From Chryseobacterium sp. StRB126 (GTDB taxonomy: Bacteria; Bacteroidota; Bacteroidia; Flavobacteriales; Weeksellaceae), in assembly GCF_000829375.1 (NCBI RefSeq), contig NZ_AP014624.1, positions 310,001-374,000 of the forward strand: DNA of 64,000 nt, read 5' to 3'. The notes under the pieces are model-generated. The model had not been told where the DNA came from and did not search any database. It worked only from the letters and a program-made list of their open reading frames with translations. This document shows, piece by piece, positions 43,847 to 52,199 of this stretch. A program made the position numbers and the translations under genes. Positions within the stretch are counted from its first letter, which is position 1. The number at the start of each line of letters is the position of its first letter.

Positions 43847-44725
43847 TTATTCAATCTTTTTCACTCCTTTAAATTGTTCCCTGAACTCGGTTGGAGTGGT
43901 CTTTTTAATAGATTTAAAGACTTTATTGAAATTAGCAATATTATTAAACCCGGCTTCAAAAGCAATTTCAAAAACGGTAAGGTTCTTTTCCATCAGCCAG
44001 CGGGCAGCATAACTTATTCTGATTTCATTAAGATAATTGATAAACGTTTTCCCCGTTCTTTTTTTAATAAATCTGTTGAAGGTCACATTACTCATATTAG
44101 CCAATGAAGCTACATTGTCCAGGGTTATTTTATTTTCAAAATGCTTATGAACAAAATCATGGATGACCTTCATCTTATCATTATCATCAAAAGTTTCAGA
44201 ATCAATGCTGTAGGAAGACAAAAGTATCTTATCCTCTGCAACAGCTAATTCATTGAGAATCTTCATAATTTCTATGAAGGATTCAAAACTATTCATCTTA
44301 GAAAGGTTAAGAAACGAATCTTTTAGTTTTTCAGCCGTTGCTGTAGAAAATAAAATTCCTTTAATCGAATCCTTAATTAGATTATTAATAGGTTTCAGGA
44401 TGTTTTTCTGCATCAGTGCCTGATTAAAAAAGTCCTGATTAAACTGTATGGTAATTTCGTGAGTCTTTTCGTACTTACATCTATAATTTGCCCAACAATG
44501 TGGTAAATTAGGACCAACCAATACCAATTCCAGATCTCCAATTTCCCCTGTATGATCTCCAATCATCCTGCGATACCCTTTTCCTTTATACACAAAGTTA
44601 ATTTCAATCTCCGGATGATAATGGTAAGGAAAATCAAAAGACTCTTTAATCCTGTCAAATACCAGAAAACTATCTTCTGGAGATAGTGGAGTTATTTCTC
44701 TAAGAATATTTTCTAGTCCGTTCAT
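43847..44725 (-). CDS. AraC-family transcriptional regulator
   Basis: 292 residues. N-terminal cupin sensor domain (DSFLVFDRIKESFDFPYHYHPEIEINFVYKGKG, shown in part; His-rich sugar-pocket pattern) and a C-terminal pair of helix-turn-helix motifs (LDNVASLANMSNVTFNRFIK and IAFEAGFNNIANFNKVFK, ending TPTEFREQF). It is the only regulator at the head of the N-glycan locus, on the same strand as susC, so it is the best candidate activator. Most Bacteroidota loci of this sort use ECF/anti-sigma or hybrid sensors instead. Its effector is probably a released sugar. Confidence 0.9.
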   Translation of the reverse strand: MNGLENILREITPLSPEDSFLVFDRIKESFDFPYHYHPEIEINFVYKGKGYRRMIGDHTGEIGDLELVLVGPNLPHCWANYRCKYEKTHEITIQFNQDFFNQALMQKNILKPINNLIKDSIKGILFSTATAEKLKDSFLNLSKMNSFESFIEIMKILNELAVAEDKILLSSYSIDSETFDDNDKMKVIHDFVHKHFENKITLDNVASLANMSNVTFNRFIKKRTGKTFINYLNEIRISYAARWLMEKNLTVFEIAFEAGFNNIANFNKVFKSIKKTTPTEFREQFKGVKKIE

Positions 44726-44754
44726 GAAGGCATTTTTGAAAAAGGGTTAAGATA

Positions 44755-44784
44755 TTGTTCGCAGTACAATTATTTGTAAATTTG
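44755..44784 (+). promoter_or_regulatory. strong consensus promoter upstream of osmC
   Basis: TTG (44755-44757), 19 bases, then TAAATTTG (44777-44784), an excellent match to the Bacteroidota -33/-7 arrangement. The predicted start is at about 44791. A terminator-like hairpin follows at once (44803-44825), and the osmC ATG is 192 bases downstream. Confidence 0.55.
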
Positions 44785-44802
44785 ATAAAATAATATCAAT
44801 GT

Positions 44803-44825
44803 AAAAACAGATTTGCTGTTTTTTT
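44803..44825 (+). terminator. terminator-like hairpin directly after a promoter
   Basis: AAAAACAG (44803-44810), ATTTG loop, CTGTTTTT (44816-44823) and further Ts. It lies about 12 nt after the predicted transcript start, so it would end a very short RNA or act as an attenuator before osmC. The stem is weak in GC. Confidence 0.4.
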
Positions 44826-44982
44826 CATCTCATTTTTGAAATGCCTATCAGAATAAAATCCGGCTTATGTAATTTAATATGCTTCAAACAATGCTTTTTC
44901 GTATCTTTATACAGAACAGTTTTTAATCAGGAAAATAATTTTTTACATCAACATCAATTAATATTAATCAAAACCCAATAAT

Positions 44983-45399
44983 ATGAGACGTAATGCAACA
45001 GCCGTTTGGAACGGTACCATTAAAGAAGGAAAAGGACATATCACTACTCAAAGTACAACTTTAAACCAAACTCAATATTCTTTCAACAGCCGTTTTGCAG
45101 ATGGCGTGGGAACCAATCCTGAAGAATTACTGGCGGCTGCCCATGCCGGATGCTTTACAATGAAATTAAGCGCTGAACTTTCCCAAGCCGGTTATGCTCC
45201 TGAAGAATTAACTACGACTTCGGTAATCACCCTTGATCCAAGCATTGGAAAAATTACAAAATCTGAGCTCACTCTTACTGCAAAGATTCCAGGAATTACT
45301 GAAGAAGAATTTCAGAAATATGCCAAGATCGCAGAAGAAGGATGCCCGGTAAGTGCAGCATTCAACTTTGAGATCACTCTGAATGCAACTTTAGCTTAA
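44983..45399 (+). CDS. osmC: OsmC-family peroxiredoxin
   Basis: Thiol peroxidase that reduces organic hydroperoxides. 138 residues with the two catalytic cysteines: Cys57 in [13 protein letters not shown] and Cys121 in [10 protein letters not shown]. Other family blocks are [12 protein letters not shown] near the start and [12 protein letters not shown]. This is the OsmC rather than the Ohr subtype, judged from [18 protein letters not shown]. It is transcribed away from the AraC regulator and followed by the TetR gene on the same strand. Confidence 0.93.
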   Translation: MRRNATAVWNGTIKEGKGHITTQSTTLNQTQYSFNSRFADGVGTNPEELLAAAHAGCFTMKLSAELSQAGYAPEELTTTSVITLDPSIGKITKSELTLTAKIPGITEEEFQKYAKIAEEGCPVSAAFNFEITLNATLA

Positions 45400-45464
45400 A
45401 AAAGCATACCTACCCATGCAATAAGTCTGAGTTCTGAAAAGGATTCAGGCTTAATTTTAAAATA

Positions 45465-45497
45465 AAATATACCATTTGGTATATTTTTGTATATTTG
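45465..45497 (+). promoter_or_regulatory. palindromic operator and promoter of the TetR gene
   Basis: Perfect 10-bp arms AAATATACCA (45465-45474) and TGGTATATTT (45477-45486) around TT, the style of a TetR-family operator. A TATATTTG -7 box (45490-45497) starts 3 bases later, so bound repressor would block initiation. The tetR ATG is at 45519. This implies autoregulation and probable control of the downstream thiolase. Confidence 0.72.
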
Positions 45498-45518
45498 CAT
45501 TATAATTAAGCATTTAAA

Positions 45519-46124
45519 ATGTCAAAGGCAGAAAAGACAAAACAATTTATCATTGAGAAAACAGCCACTTTGTTCAACACCAAAGGTTATAATGCTACAT
45601 CCCTGTCAGATATCACCCAGGCCACGGGACTTACCAAAGGAAGTATCTATGGAAACTTTCAGAATAAGGATCAGGTAGCTATTGAAGTATATAAATACAA
45701 TGCTGGACTTCTAAGTAAGATAATGAGCCATTCGCTTGGAGATCAGTACCCAACCTCAACGGATAAACTGCATGCTTTTGTAGTATTTTACAGAAAAAAC
45801 TGGCGAACTGTCTTTTCAAATGGAGGCTGCCCTTTAATGAATGCAGCCACAGAAGCCGATGATTCTTTTCCTGAGCTTAAACAACATGTTCAGAAATCAT
45901 TCACCCTATGGACAGAAAGAATATCTTCAGTAATTGTTCAGGGGCAAAAAAATGAAGAATTGAAAACTTCAGTGAATGCTGATGAATACGCTTCTCTTTT
46001 TATTATGCTTATTGAAGGGGGAATCCTACTTTCCAAAACAATGGATGACGAACGATTCCTGAATCAAGCGCTAGATAAGGTCAAAGATATGATCGATCAT
46101 GAACTCACCATTCTTCCATCATAA
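45519..46124 (+). CDS. TetR/AcrR-family transcriptional regulator
   Basis: 201 residues. N-terminal helix-turn-helix (TATLFNTKGYNATSLSDITQ, ATGLTKGSIYGNFQNKDQVA) and a ligand domain with FSNGGCPLMNAATEADDSFP, a pattern seen in the LmrA/YxaF-like TetR group. Sits just downstream of a perfect palindrome that overlaps its own promoter, so autorepression is likely. Starts 10 bases upstream of the thiolase coding region's end-to-start gap, implying shared transcription and a link to acyl-CoA metabolism. Ligand unknown. Confidence 0.92.
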   Translation: MSKAEKTKQFIIEKTATLFNTKGYNATSLSDITQATGLTKGSIYGNFQNKDQVAIEVYKYNAGLLSKIMSHSLGDQYPTSTDKLHAFVVFYRKNWRTVFSNGGCPLMNAATEADDSFPELKQHVQKSFTLWTERISSVIVQGQKNEELKTSVNADEYASLFIMLIEGGILLSKTMDDERFLNQALDKVKDMIDHELTILPS

Positions 46125-46134
46125 ATTATATAAT

Positions 46135-47403
46135 ATGGAAACAAAAAAAGTGGCTATCGTAGGATACAACAGAATCCCATTTGCCAGAATGAATACCGCC
46201 TATTCCGAAAAAGGGAACCAAGATCTTTTACTGGTTGCCTTAAATGGATTGATAGATCGCTATCAATTAAAAGGTAAATTACTTGGCGAAGTTGCTGGCG
46301 GTGCCGTCATCAAACACATTTCTGAGAGTAATCTCATCAGAGAAACCGTAATGAATACCTCCCTGAATCCGGCAACTCCTGCCTGTGATCTTCAACAGGC
46401 TTGTGATACAGGAATTGAAGCTGCAATTTATATTGGGAATAAGATTGCCCTCGGACAAATAGAAAGTGGTATTGCCTGTGGTGTAGAAGCTATGAGTAAT
46501 ATTCCTTTTGAATCTTCCCCCCGATTAAGAAAAGCTCTTTTAAAGGCTAATAAAGAGAAATCTACCTTTGGAAAACTCAAACAATTATTAAGCCCAAAAC
46601 TCAAAGACTGGATGCCTATTCCATACAAGGGTCAGGAGCCTAAAACAGGTCTTGTGATGGGAGAACATACTGAAATAACCGCAAAATATTATAAAATCAC
46701 AAGAGAAGATCAGGATGAACTGGCTTTTAAAAGTCATCAAAATATGGCAAAAGCTTATGATGAAGGATTTTTTGAAGATATGATAACTCCAGCCTTTGGC
46801 CTCGAAAAAGACAATAATCTGCGTCGTGATACCAGCCTTGAAAAGCTTTCTCAACTCAAACCTGCTTTTGATAAGCAAAACGGAACTTTAACAGCCGGAA
46901 ATTCAACCCCCTTTACAGATGGTGCCTCCGCTGTTTTATTAGCAAGTGAAGAATGGGCAAAAGCCAATAATCTTCCTATTCTGGCCTACATTACATTTTC
47001 AGAACTTGCAGGGATAGAATATGTAGAAAACCAACAGAATTTATTATTAGCTCCTGTTTTTGCAGCTGAAAGAATGTTGAAAAAAGCAGGAATGAATCTG
47101 GAAGATTTTGATTATTACGAAATTCATGAAGCTTTTGCTGCTCAGGTTTTAGCAACCATTAAGATTTGGGAAAATGATGATCTGGCTCAACAGTTCGGAT
47201 TGGAAAAAGCCCTTGGAAAAATAGACCGAAGCAAGCTTAATGTAAAAGGTGGCAGTCTTGCAGCAGCTCACCCTTTTGCAGCAACAGGCGGAAGAGTGAT
47301 AGCCACCTTAGCCAAACTCCTGAATGAAAAAGGCAGCGGAAAAGGCTTTATTTCTATCTGTGCGGCTCGTGGGCAAGGTGTAACAATGATCTTAGAAAAA
47401 TAA
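46135..47403 (+). CDS. acetyl-CoA C-acyltransferase (thiolase)
   Basis: Condenses or cleaves 3-ketoacyl-CoA. 422 residues from the ATG at 46135 (METKKVAIVGYNRIPFARMN); the upstream in-frame ATG lies inside tetR. Catalytic Cys90 (QQACDTGIEAA), His at about 331 (YYEIHEAFAAQ), and the second Cys at about 409 (ISICAARGQGVTMILE). The CAARGQG and QQACDTG variants point to the FadI-like branch rather than classical AtoB. No hydratase/dehydrogenase partner lies alongside. TetR control suggests induction by an acyl-CoA or fatty acid. Confidence 0.9.
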   Translation: METKKVAIVGYNRIPFARMNTAYSEKGNQDLLLVALNGLIDRYQLKGKLLGEVAGGAVIKHISESNLIRETVMNTSLNPATPACDLQQACDTGIEAAIYIGNKIALGQIESGIACGVEAMSNIPFESSPRLRKALLKANKEKSTFGKLKQLLSPKLKDWMPIPYKGQEPKTGLVMGEHTEITAKYYKITREDQDELAFKSHQNMAKAYDEGFFEDMITPAFGLEKDNNLRRDTSLEKLSQLKPAFDKQNGTLTAGNSTPFTDGASAVLLASEEWAKANNLPILAYITFSELAGIEYVENQQNLLLAPVFAAERMLKKAGMNLEDFDYYEIHEAFAAQVLATIKIWENDDLAQQFGLEKALGKIDRSKLNVKGGSLAAAHPFAATGGRVIATLAKLLNEKGSGKGFISICAARGQGVTMILEK

Positions 47404-47593
47404 TTTCCAGCTATTTTATCGATAAAATATTCATTATGCTATAAATAATACACTCCTTTATTCGTTCATAGCGAAAGAAAAATGATAATATTGCAAACGG
47501 AAAACAGAATGATAAAGAAAAGTAGTGAAATGAAACATGGGTAAAAACACTTTACCTCATGAAAATCTAATCAGTTTTAAATAATTAACTAAT

Positions 47594-48835
47594 ATGAAAA
47601 GAGTTGTCATTACAGGATTGGGCGCAGTGACACCCTTGGGAAATAATGTCGAAGAATTTTGGCACAACAGTATTAACGGAGCTAGCGGAGCGGGATTAAT
47701 CACTCATTTCGATTCAGAAAAATTTAAGGTACACTTTGCCTGTGAGGTAAAAGGTTTTGATCCAAAGCTATATCTTACCCACAACGAAATTAAAAGAAGT
47801 GACCTTTTTACACAATATGCAATGTACGCTTCAGCAGAAGCAATACAGGATTCAGGTTTAGATCTTGAGAATATGGATCCTTTTGACTCAGGAGTAATCT
47901 GGGGAACAGGACAGGGTGGAATGTGGACTTTTGAAAAGGAAGTAATGGATTTTGCACATGGTGATGGAACCCCACGTTTTAATCCGTTCTTTGTCCCTAA
48001 GTTTATTGCCAATATGGCTTCAGGAATGATCTCCATGAAATATGGACTTCAAGGAATCAACTATACAACAGTTTCTGCATGTGCTACAGGAAATACTGCC
48101 TTAATGGATGCTTTCAACTATATCCGTCTTGGAAAAGCGAAAGTAATCATCAGTGGCGGTTCTGAAGCAGCTATTACTCCTGCTTCAATAGGGGGCTTCT
48201 CTATTATGAAAGCTATGTCTACGAGAAACGATGACTTTGCTACAGCCAGCCGTCCATATGATGCAGACAGAGACGGTTTCGTAATGGGTGAAGGCGCAGG
48301 TGCATTAGTTCTTGAAGAATATGAACATGCAGTAGCGAGAGGAGCAACAATCTATGCAGAATTAGCAGGGGCAGCCATGACTGCAGATGCCTATCACATG
48401 ACAGCACCTCATCCGGAAGGTGTTGGAGCCATCAAAGCTATGCAATTAGCCGTAAAAGAAGCTGGTGTAAATATGGAAGATATAGATTATATTAATCCAC
48501 ATGCCACTTCTACTCCATTAGGAGATCTTATCGAGTTAAAAGCTATCAATAATGCATTTAAAGGAAGCAAAAATCTTGATATCAGTGCAACGAAGTCAAT
48601 GACTGGGCATTTATTAGGTGCTGCCGGAGCAGTTGAAGCGATCCTTTCTATTAAGGCAATTCAGAATGGTATTATTCCACCAACCATCAATCTTCACAGT
48701 ATTGATGAGAGCATTCCGAAGGATATTAATATTGTATTCGGTGAAGCTAAGGAAAAAGAAATCAATTTTGCAATGAGTAATGCTTTTGGTTTTGGAGGCC
48801 ATAATGCTACTTTAGTTTTCAAAAAGTTCAGCTAG
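47594..48835 (+). CDS. fabF: beta-ketoacyl-ACP synthase II
   Basis: Elongates acyl-ACP in fatty acid synthesis. 413 residues with catalytic Cys163 (VSACATGNTALMDAF), His in NPHATSTPLGD and His in TGHLLGAAGAVE. N-terminus VVITGLGAVTPLGNN. Its gene has its own 190-base upstream region with an imperfect inverted repeat (about 47535-47562: CATGGGTAAA and TTTACCTCATG) that may be regulatory. No other fab genes are next to it, so it is probably a second FabF-like copy rather than the one in the core acpP-fabF operon; that is inference. Confidence 0.93.
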   Translation: MKRVVITGLGAVTPLGNNVEEFWHNSINGASGAGLITHFDSEKFKVHFACEVKGFDPKLYLTHNEIKRSDLFTQYAMYASAEAIQDSGLDLENMDPFDSGVIWGTGQGGMWTFEKEVMDFAHGDGTPRFNPFFVPKFIANMASGMISMKYGLQGINYTTVSACATGNTALMDAFNYIRLGKAKVIISGGSEAAITPASIGGFSIMKAMSTRNDDFATASRPYDADRDGFVMGEGAGALVLEEYEHAVARGATIYAELAGAAMTADAYHMTAPHPEGVGAIKAMQLAVKEAGVNMEDIDYINPHATSTPLGDLIELKAINNAFKGSKNLDISATKSMTGHLLGAAGAVEAILSIKAIQNGIIPPTINLHSIDESIPKDINIVFGEAKEKEINFAMSNAFGFGGHNATLVFKKFS

Positions 48836-48857
48836 TTCTGAAATGAAGATAATTTGT

Positions 48858-48889
48858 AATCCTTATGCTTTTTTGCATAGGGATTTTTT
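48858..48889 (+). terminator. rho-independent terminator of fabF
   Basis: 11-bp arms AATCCTTATGC (48858-48868) and GCATAGGGATT (48875-48885) with one T-G pair, a 6-base loop, and a T run. Confidence 0.85.
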
Positions 48890-48938
48890 ATTTTATCTCT
48901 TCAATTAAACGGATAACAAATACCTTATATTTTATTTA

Positions 48939-48966
48939 AAAGAAAAAGCAGCCGGTTGGCTGCTTC
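48939..48966 (-). terminator. rho-independent terminator of the porin-Dabb-cupin operon
   Basis: On the minus strand, 8-bp arms (48958-48965 and 48946-48953) around a 4-base loop, followed by Ts. It lies 48 bases past the stop of the last gene. Confidence 0.82.
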
Positions 48967-49013
48967 AAAACATAACGAGTTTATATATTCTTTAAAAAGA
49001 GTTATATTAAAGA

Positions 49014-49493
49014 CTATTGAGCATCACGCACAAAAAAGTCATCTGCATTTTCTGAAATAGGAATGTACAATCTTTCCCATTCTTTACTCTTCACCATATC
49101 CCAGCTGTGTCCCGTTCCTTTAAGGTCTTCAGCAAGAAGTACCACCCCCGGCTTAATCATAAAAGTAGAACCATCTGTTACTTTAAATCTGATATTGCCT
49201 TTGATGGTAATAACATACTGCCTTCTTGGAGCTGGATGAGCATTTTTCTCCCACTCTTCCGTCTTATTACTCATCCAGAAAGTAGTTGTATTCATATGTT
49301 TAAGAGTTGGGATTTTCCCTTTTTCGAAAGTACATGAACCATCCGGATTATTAATTAATCTTATAGCAGGAATAAACTCTGTAGAGGTTTCCGGAGTTAC
49401 ACTCACATTTTTATGATTCTTATGCTGTCCATTCATAAATCCTACGGTGCTTACTACTAAAACAAGGCTAAGGCCTTTAATGATATTTTTCAT
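49014..49493 (-). CDS. secreted cupin-like protein
   Basis: 159 residues with an N-terminal signal peptide (to about NGQ, residue 23). The central part has the strand pattern and motifs of a cupin: PAPRRQYVITIKGNIRFKVT, then GSTFMIKPGVVLLAEDLKG and a late GHSW. Usual metal His positions are only partly kept. Similar proteins are annotated as cupin-fold hypothetical proteins. Third gene of an operon with a Dabb protein and a porin, controlled by the adjacent two-component system if the repeats at 51341 are its operator. Substrate unknown. Confidence 0.65.
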   Translation of the reverse strand: MKNIIKGLSLVLVVSTVGFMNGQHKNHKNVSVTPETSTEFIPAIRLINNPDGSCTFEKGKIPTLKHMNTTTFWMSNKTEEWEKNAHPAPRRQYVITIKGNIRFKVTDGSTFMIKPGVVLLAEDLKGTGHSWDMVKSKEWERLYIPISENADDFFVRDAQ

Positions 49494-49513
49494 TATAAAT
49501 TTAACTTTTATTT

Positions 49514-49939
49514 TTAATTATATACAGTATCGTGAACTAACATCCTCTCAAAGAATGGTTTATATTTTTGTACCAATGCAAGATGCTCAGGAAGTTGGCC
49601 ATAAGCTTCCAGCTCTTCCAGGCTGTCAAATTCCATAGATGCGTTATAGGTAAACGTATTATCCAGCACATTTCTAGGGCTTGATGCTGCAGGTTTTCCA
49701 TAACGGAGATTCTTCTGATAAGGAAGTTTTTTAAGACCTTCAAAGAAATTTTCAAATTCTTTCATTTCTAGCTCTGAAAGATCTTTTCGCAGCCAGAATA
49801 ATAAATAATGGAAGTACATTTTTTTCTTTTTTATAGGATTAAACATAGGTAAAGCAGATGCGAACATATTTCCGGAAATAAGTAGCAAAGCTGAAGCTTG
49901 TACTGACCGGAATAAAAACTTTCTTCTTTCCATAGTCAT
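49514..49939 (-). CDS. Dabb (stress-responsive alpha/beta-barrel) protein with Tat-like signal
   Basis: 141 residues. N-terminus MTMERRKFLFRSVQASALLL has a twin-arginine-like motif and a hydrophobic stretch, so export in folded form is likely. The mature part is one ferredoxin-like Dabb domain: YFHYLLFWLRKDLSELEMKE, an ENFFEGLKKLP helix, SSPRNVLDNTFTYNASMEFD, LEAYGQLPEHLALVQ and a terminal MLVHDTVYN. It starts 5 bases after the porin stop. Dabb proteins can be dimeric cyclases or of unknown role; an exported one is less usual. Confidence 0.82.
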   Translation of the reverse strand: MTMERRKFLFRSVQASALLLISGNMFASALPMFNPIKKKKMYFHYLLFWLRKDLSELEMKEFENFFEGLKKLPYQKNLRYGKPAASSPRNVLDNTFTYNASMEFDSLEELEAYGQLPEHLALVQKYKPFFERMLVHDTVYN

Positions 49940-49944
49940 ATATT

Positions 49945-51273
49945 TTAATTAAAATCAATTCTGTATTTAAGGACAAACTGCCATTTTCTATCTGAAACAA
50001 CTGCATTATTTGATGGATCATTGGTATAAACAGGCCTATTCTGAGCATCAAAAGTTAATCTGGAAGACATTCCATTCATCAGCAATGATATTCCTGCATC
50101 ATAGACTACAGCATTATCATGAAGTCCTTTTAGATCAGACAACTGCACCCCAACAGCAGGCTGAAGCTGTAGATTTTTCTTTTCTTTATTCAGGTAAGGA
50201 AGCGTTCCTCCTAATTGTACATAATACGTATTTCCTGTTCCAATAACCGGCATTGCATTTCCAGCACCGTTTAGACTCGCTTGTGTAACATCTACGGAAG
50301 TAGCCGGATTATTCGTTCCTACGTAGCGGATGTAATTAGGGCCGTAGTCATTATGCATAGCCATTCCATAAGCACTTATTGAGGTTCCTTTCTCTTTATT
50401 TAAAGGAGCATCATAAAATAAATCTACAGCAAAGCTCTTCATATCGTCATTCACCGTATTTTTGGCAGCATCCTGATGCCATAACGCATTGTGGATATAA
50501 TCAAAACCGGCTCCTAAGCTTAACACATTCTTTTTCCCAACATAGGTACCTGAATTAAAAGGTGTTGAAATATTTTCGTTATCTAAAAAAGCATATCTGA
50601 AATACCCTGAAAAATCTTTCCCCGGAGAATTCTTACTGAAAGTGGCCACATTAAATTTAGGATCTGAAGTGGCCATGGTATATGGATCTGCAACCACCAA
50701 CCGATAATCAAATTTACCCAGTTGTCCTTTAATATATGCACTGAGCTCACGTACGGTATAATCAGTAGCCCCTGCGTTGGATGTTGCATAAGCCGGCAAA
50801 TCATACAGTAATGTATTCAAAGGACCTGTGGTGAATCTTGAAAGTCCTCTCCAGGTAGAACGCCCTGCTCCAAAAGCTATTTTATCACTGAAAGCATACT
50901 CTGCATAAGCATCCAATAGGTCAAAATAATTACTCCCTTTTGCATTGGCATTCACATTGGTAGTTCCACCCTGTAGGACAAACATTAGTTTTTCAGTAGG
51001 CTTGTACGTCATTTTGACACGGACTCTTCGAAGAGAAAGGTCTGAAACATCTGATTTAGCTTCGTTATTGATAAGGCTCCCAGGGTTAAGCTGGGTATAT
51101 CTTGCCCATAATTCTGCATAACCACTTAGGGAGATATAACGTGAGTGTTCATCATTAAAATAATGCGTCAATCCCGGGTTATTAAAGTCATTTTTTTTCT
51201 GAGCTTCTAATTTTCCCATCATTCCCAATAGGGCAAATAAAGCGATTCCGGTTCTGAAAGATCTTGTCTTCAT
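49945..51273 (-). CDS. outer-membrane porin-like beta-barrel protein
   Basis: 442 residues from the ATG at 51273 (MKTRSFRTGIALFALLGMMG, signal peptide ending LEAQ); a longer in-frame start at 51306 sits over the predicted transcript start. The body is a beta-barrel with alternating strands (ISLSGYAELWARY, LSLRRVRVKMTYKPTEKLMFVLQGGT, shown apart) and a terminal aromatic-rich strand (WQFVLKYRIDFN), resembling OprO/P-type phosphate-selective porins of Bacteroidota. The pore substrate is not readable. First gene of the porin-Dabb-cupin operon, divergent from the response regulator. Confidence 0.8.
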   Translation of the reverse strand: MKTRSFRTGIALFALLGMMGKLEAQKKNDFNNPGLTHYFNDEHSRYISLSGYAELWARYTQLNPGSLINNEAKSDVSDLSLRRVRVKMTYKPTEKLMFVLQGGTTNVNANAKGSNYFDLLDAYAEYAFSDKIAFGAGRSTWRGLSRFTTGPLNTLLYDLPAYATSNAGATDYTVRELSAYIKGQLGKFDYRLVVADPYTMATSDPKFNVATFSKNSPGKDFSGYFRYAFLDNENISTPFNSGTYVGKKNVLSLGAGFDYIHNALWHQDAAKNTVNDDMKSFAVDLFYDAPLNKEKGTSISAYGMAMHNDYGPNYIRYVGTNNPATSVDVTQASLNGAGNAMPVIGTGNTYYVQLGGTLPYLNKEKKNLQLQPAVGVQLSDLKGLHDNAVVYDAGISLLMNGMSSRLTFDAQNRPVYTNDPSNNAVVSDRKWQFVLKYRIDFN

Positions 51274-51311
51274 ATTTTTCTGTTCTAATCTTTTTGTTGA
51301 TTTCAACAGGA

Positions 51312-51319
51312 CAAAATTA
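51312..51319 (-). promoter_or_regulatory. putative -7 box of the porin operon
   Basis: Minus-strand TAATTTTG matches TAnnTTTG and gives a leader of about 32 nt before the ATG at 51273. There is no -33 element; in its place the tandem repeats at 51341 begin, 21 bases upstream. Confidence 0.5.
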
Positions 51320-51340
51320 GATAGGGAAAGCCGGGACCAT

Positions 51341-51382
51341 TATTAGAAATCTATTAGAAACCTTATAGAAAACTATTAAAAG
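51341..51382 (-). promoter_or_regulatory. four tandem about 11-bp repeats, probable OmpR-type regulator binding site
   Basis: TATTAGAAA-like units begin at 51341, 51352, 51364 (TATAGAAAA) and 51374 (TATTAAAAG), a period of 10-12 bases, about one helical turn. OmpR-family regulators are known to bind such head-to-tail repeats. The array lies between the divergent porin gene and response regulator, just upstream of the porin -7 box. Confidence 0.62.
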
Positions 51383-51416
51383 AGTTAATCCACTATTATA
51401 AAAAGAAAATAAGAAA

Positions 51417-51424
51417 TACCTTTG
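51417..51424 (+). promoter_or_regulatory. putative -7 box of the response regulator gene
   Basis: TACCTTTG matches TAnnTTTG on the plus strand, giving a leader of about 82 nt before the ATG at 51513. No -33 match was found. Confidence 0.4.
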
Positions 51425-51512
51425 CAAAGGGCTTAAGGCAATCTGGAAATCAATATTTTAAAAACAAAATACTGAACTGAATATCAGCCTTCAACCTGCT
51501 TACTATTTCCTT

Positions 51513-52199
51513 ATGAGAATTTTAATAATTGAAGATAATTCACGTGTTTCAAGTCTGTTAAAGCGAGGGCTGGAAAGCCAGGGCTATCAGGTATATATTT
51601 CTGAAGATGCAGAGGATGCTATTACGCTGCTTGGTAAATTAACTTTTGATCTGGCTATTACAGATATTATGCTTCCCAAAATGAACGGCATAGACCTATG
51701 TAAATTCATTAAACAGAAATATACTGATCTCCCAATTATCATGCTTACAGCATTAGGAACAATTGATGAGAAGGTAGAAGGGTTTGATGCCGGAGCCGAT
51801 GACTATATGGTAAAACCATTTGAAATAAGGGAGCTTTTTGTCAGAATAAAGGCTATTCTCCAAAGAAGCTCAAACAAAGCCAAAGAAACTTACCTTACTG
51901 ATCTGGAATATCATGATCTTAAGATTAATCGAAAAATTAATCGTGTCTTTAGAAATGATGAAGAAATAGAACTTACTCCGAAAGAATTCAAACTCCTGGT
52001 TTTTCTTGTAAGCAATGCAGAAAGAATTCTCACCCGTGAAGAAATTGCTGATAATGTATGGGGAAATCATTTTGATACCGGAACTAACTATATTGATGTG
52101 TACATTGCCTATTTAAGAAAAAAAATAGACAAGAATTTCGATACCAAACTCATTCACACCAAACCGGGTGTCGGATTTATTTTTGCCTCACAATTATGA
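51513..52199 (+). CDS. OmpR-family response regulator
   Basis: 228 residues. Receiver domain with acidic pair (IIEDNSR), phospho-acceptor Asp51 (ITDIMLPKMNG), switch Thr (MLTALG) and Lys (VKPFEIREL). Winged-helix domain from about 130 (IELTPKEFKLLVFLVSN, YIDVYIAYLRKKI, PGVGFIF). CusR-like in overall layout. Its stop overlaps the kinase start by 4 bases (ATGA), so the two are translationally coupled. Divergent from the porin operon, which it probably controls through the repeats at 51341. Confidence 0.94.
   Translation: MRILIIEDNSRVSSLLKRGLESQGYQVYISEDAEDAITLLGKLTFDLAITDIMLPKMNGIDLCKFIKQKYTDLPIIMLTALGTIDEKVEGFDAGADDYMVKPFEIRELFVRIKAILQRSSNKAKETYLTDLEYHDLKINRKINRVFRNDEEIELTPKEFKLLVFLVSNAERILTREEIADNVWGNHFDTGTNYIDVYIAYLRKKIDKNFDTKLIHTKPGVGFIFASQL

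Noticed and set aside
43790-44107. 105-codon plus-strand open frame at the end of the AraC gene
   Set aside because: Mostly antisense to the helix-turn-helix domain of AraC; no start context or protein-like features.
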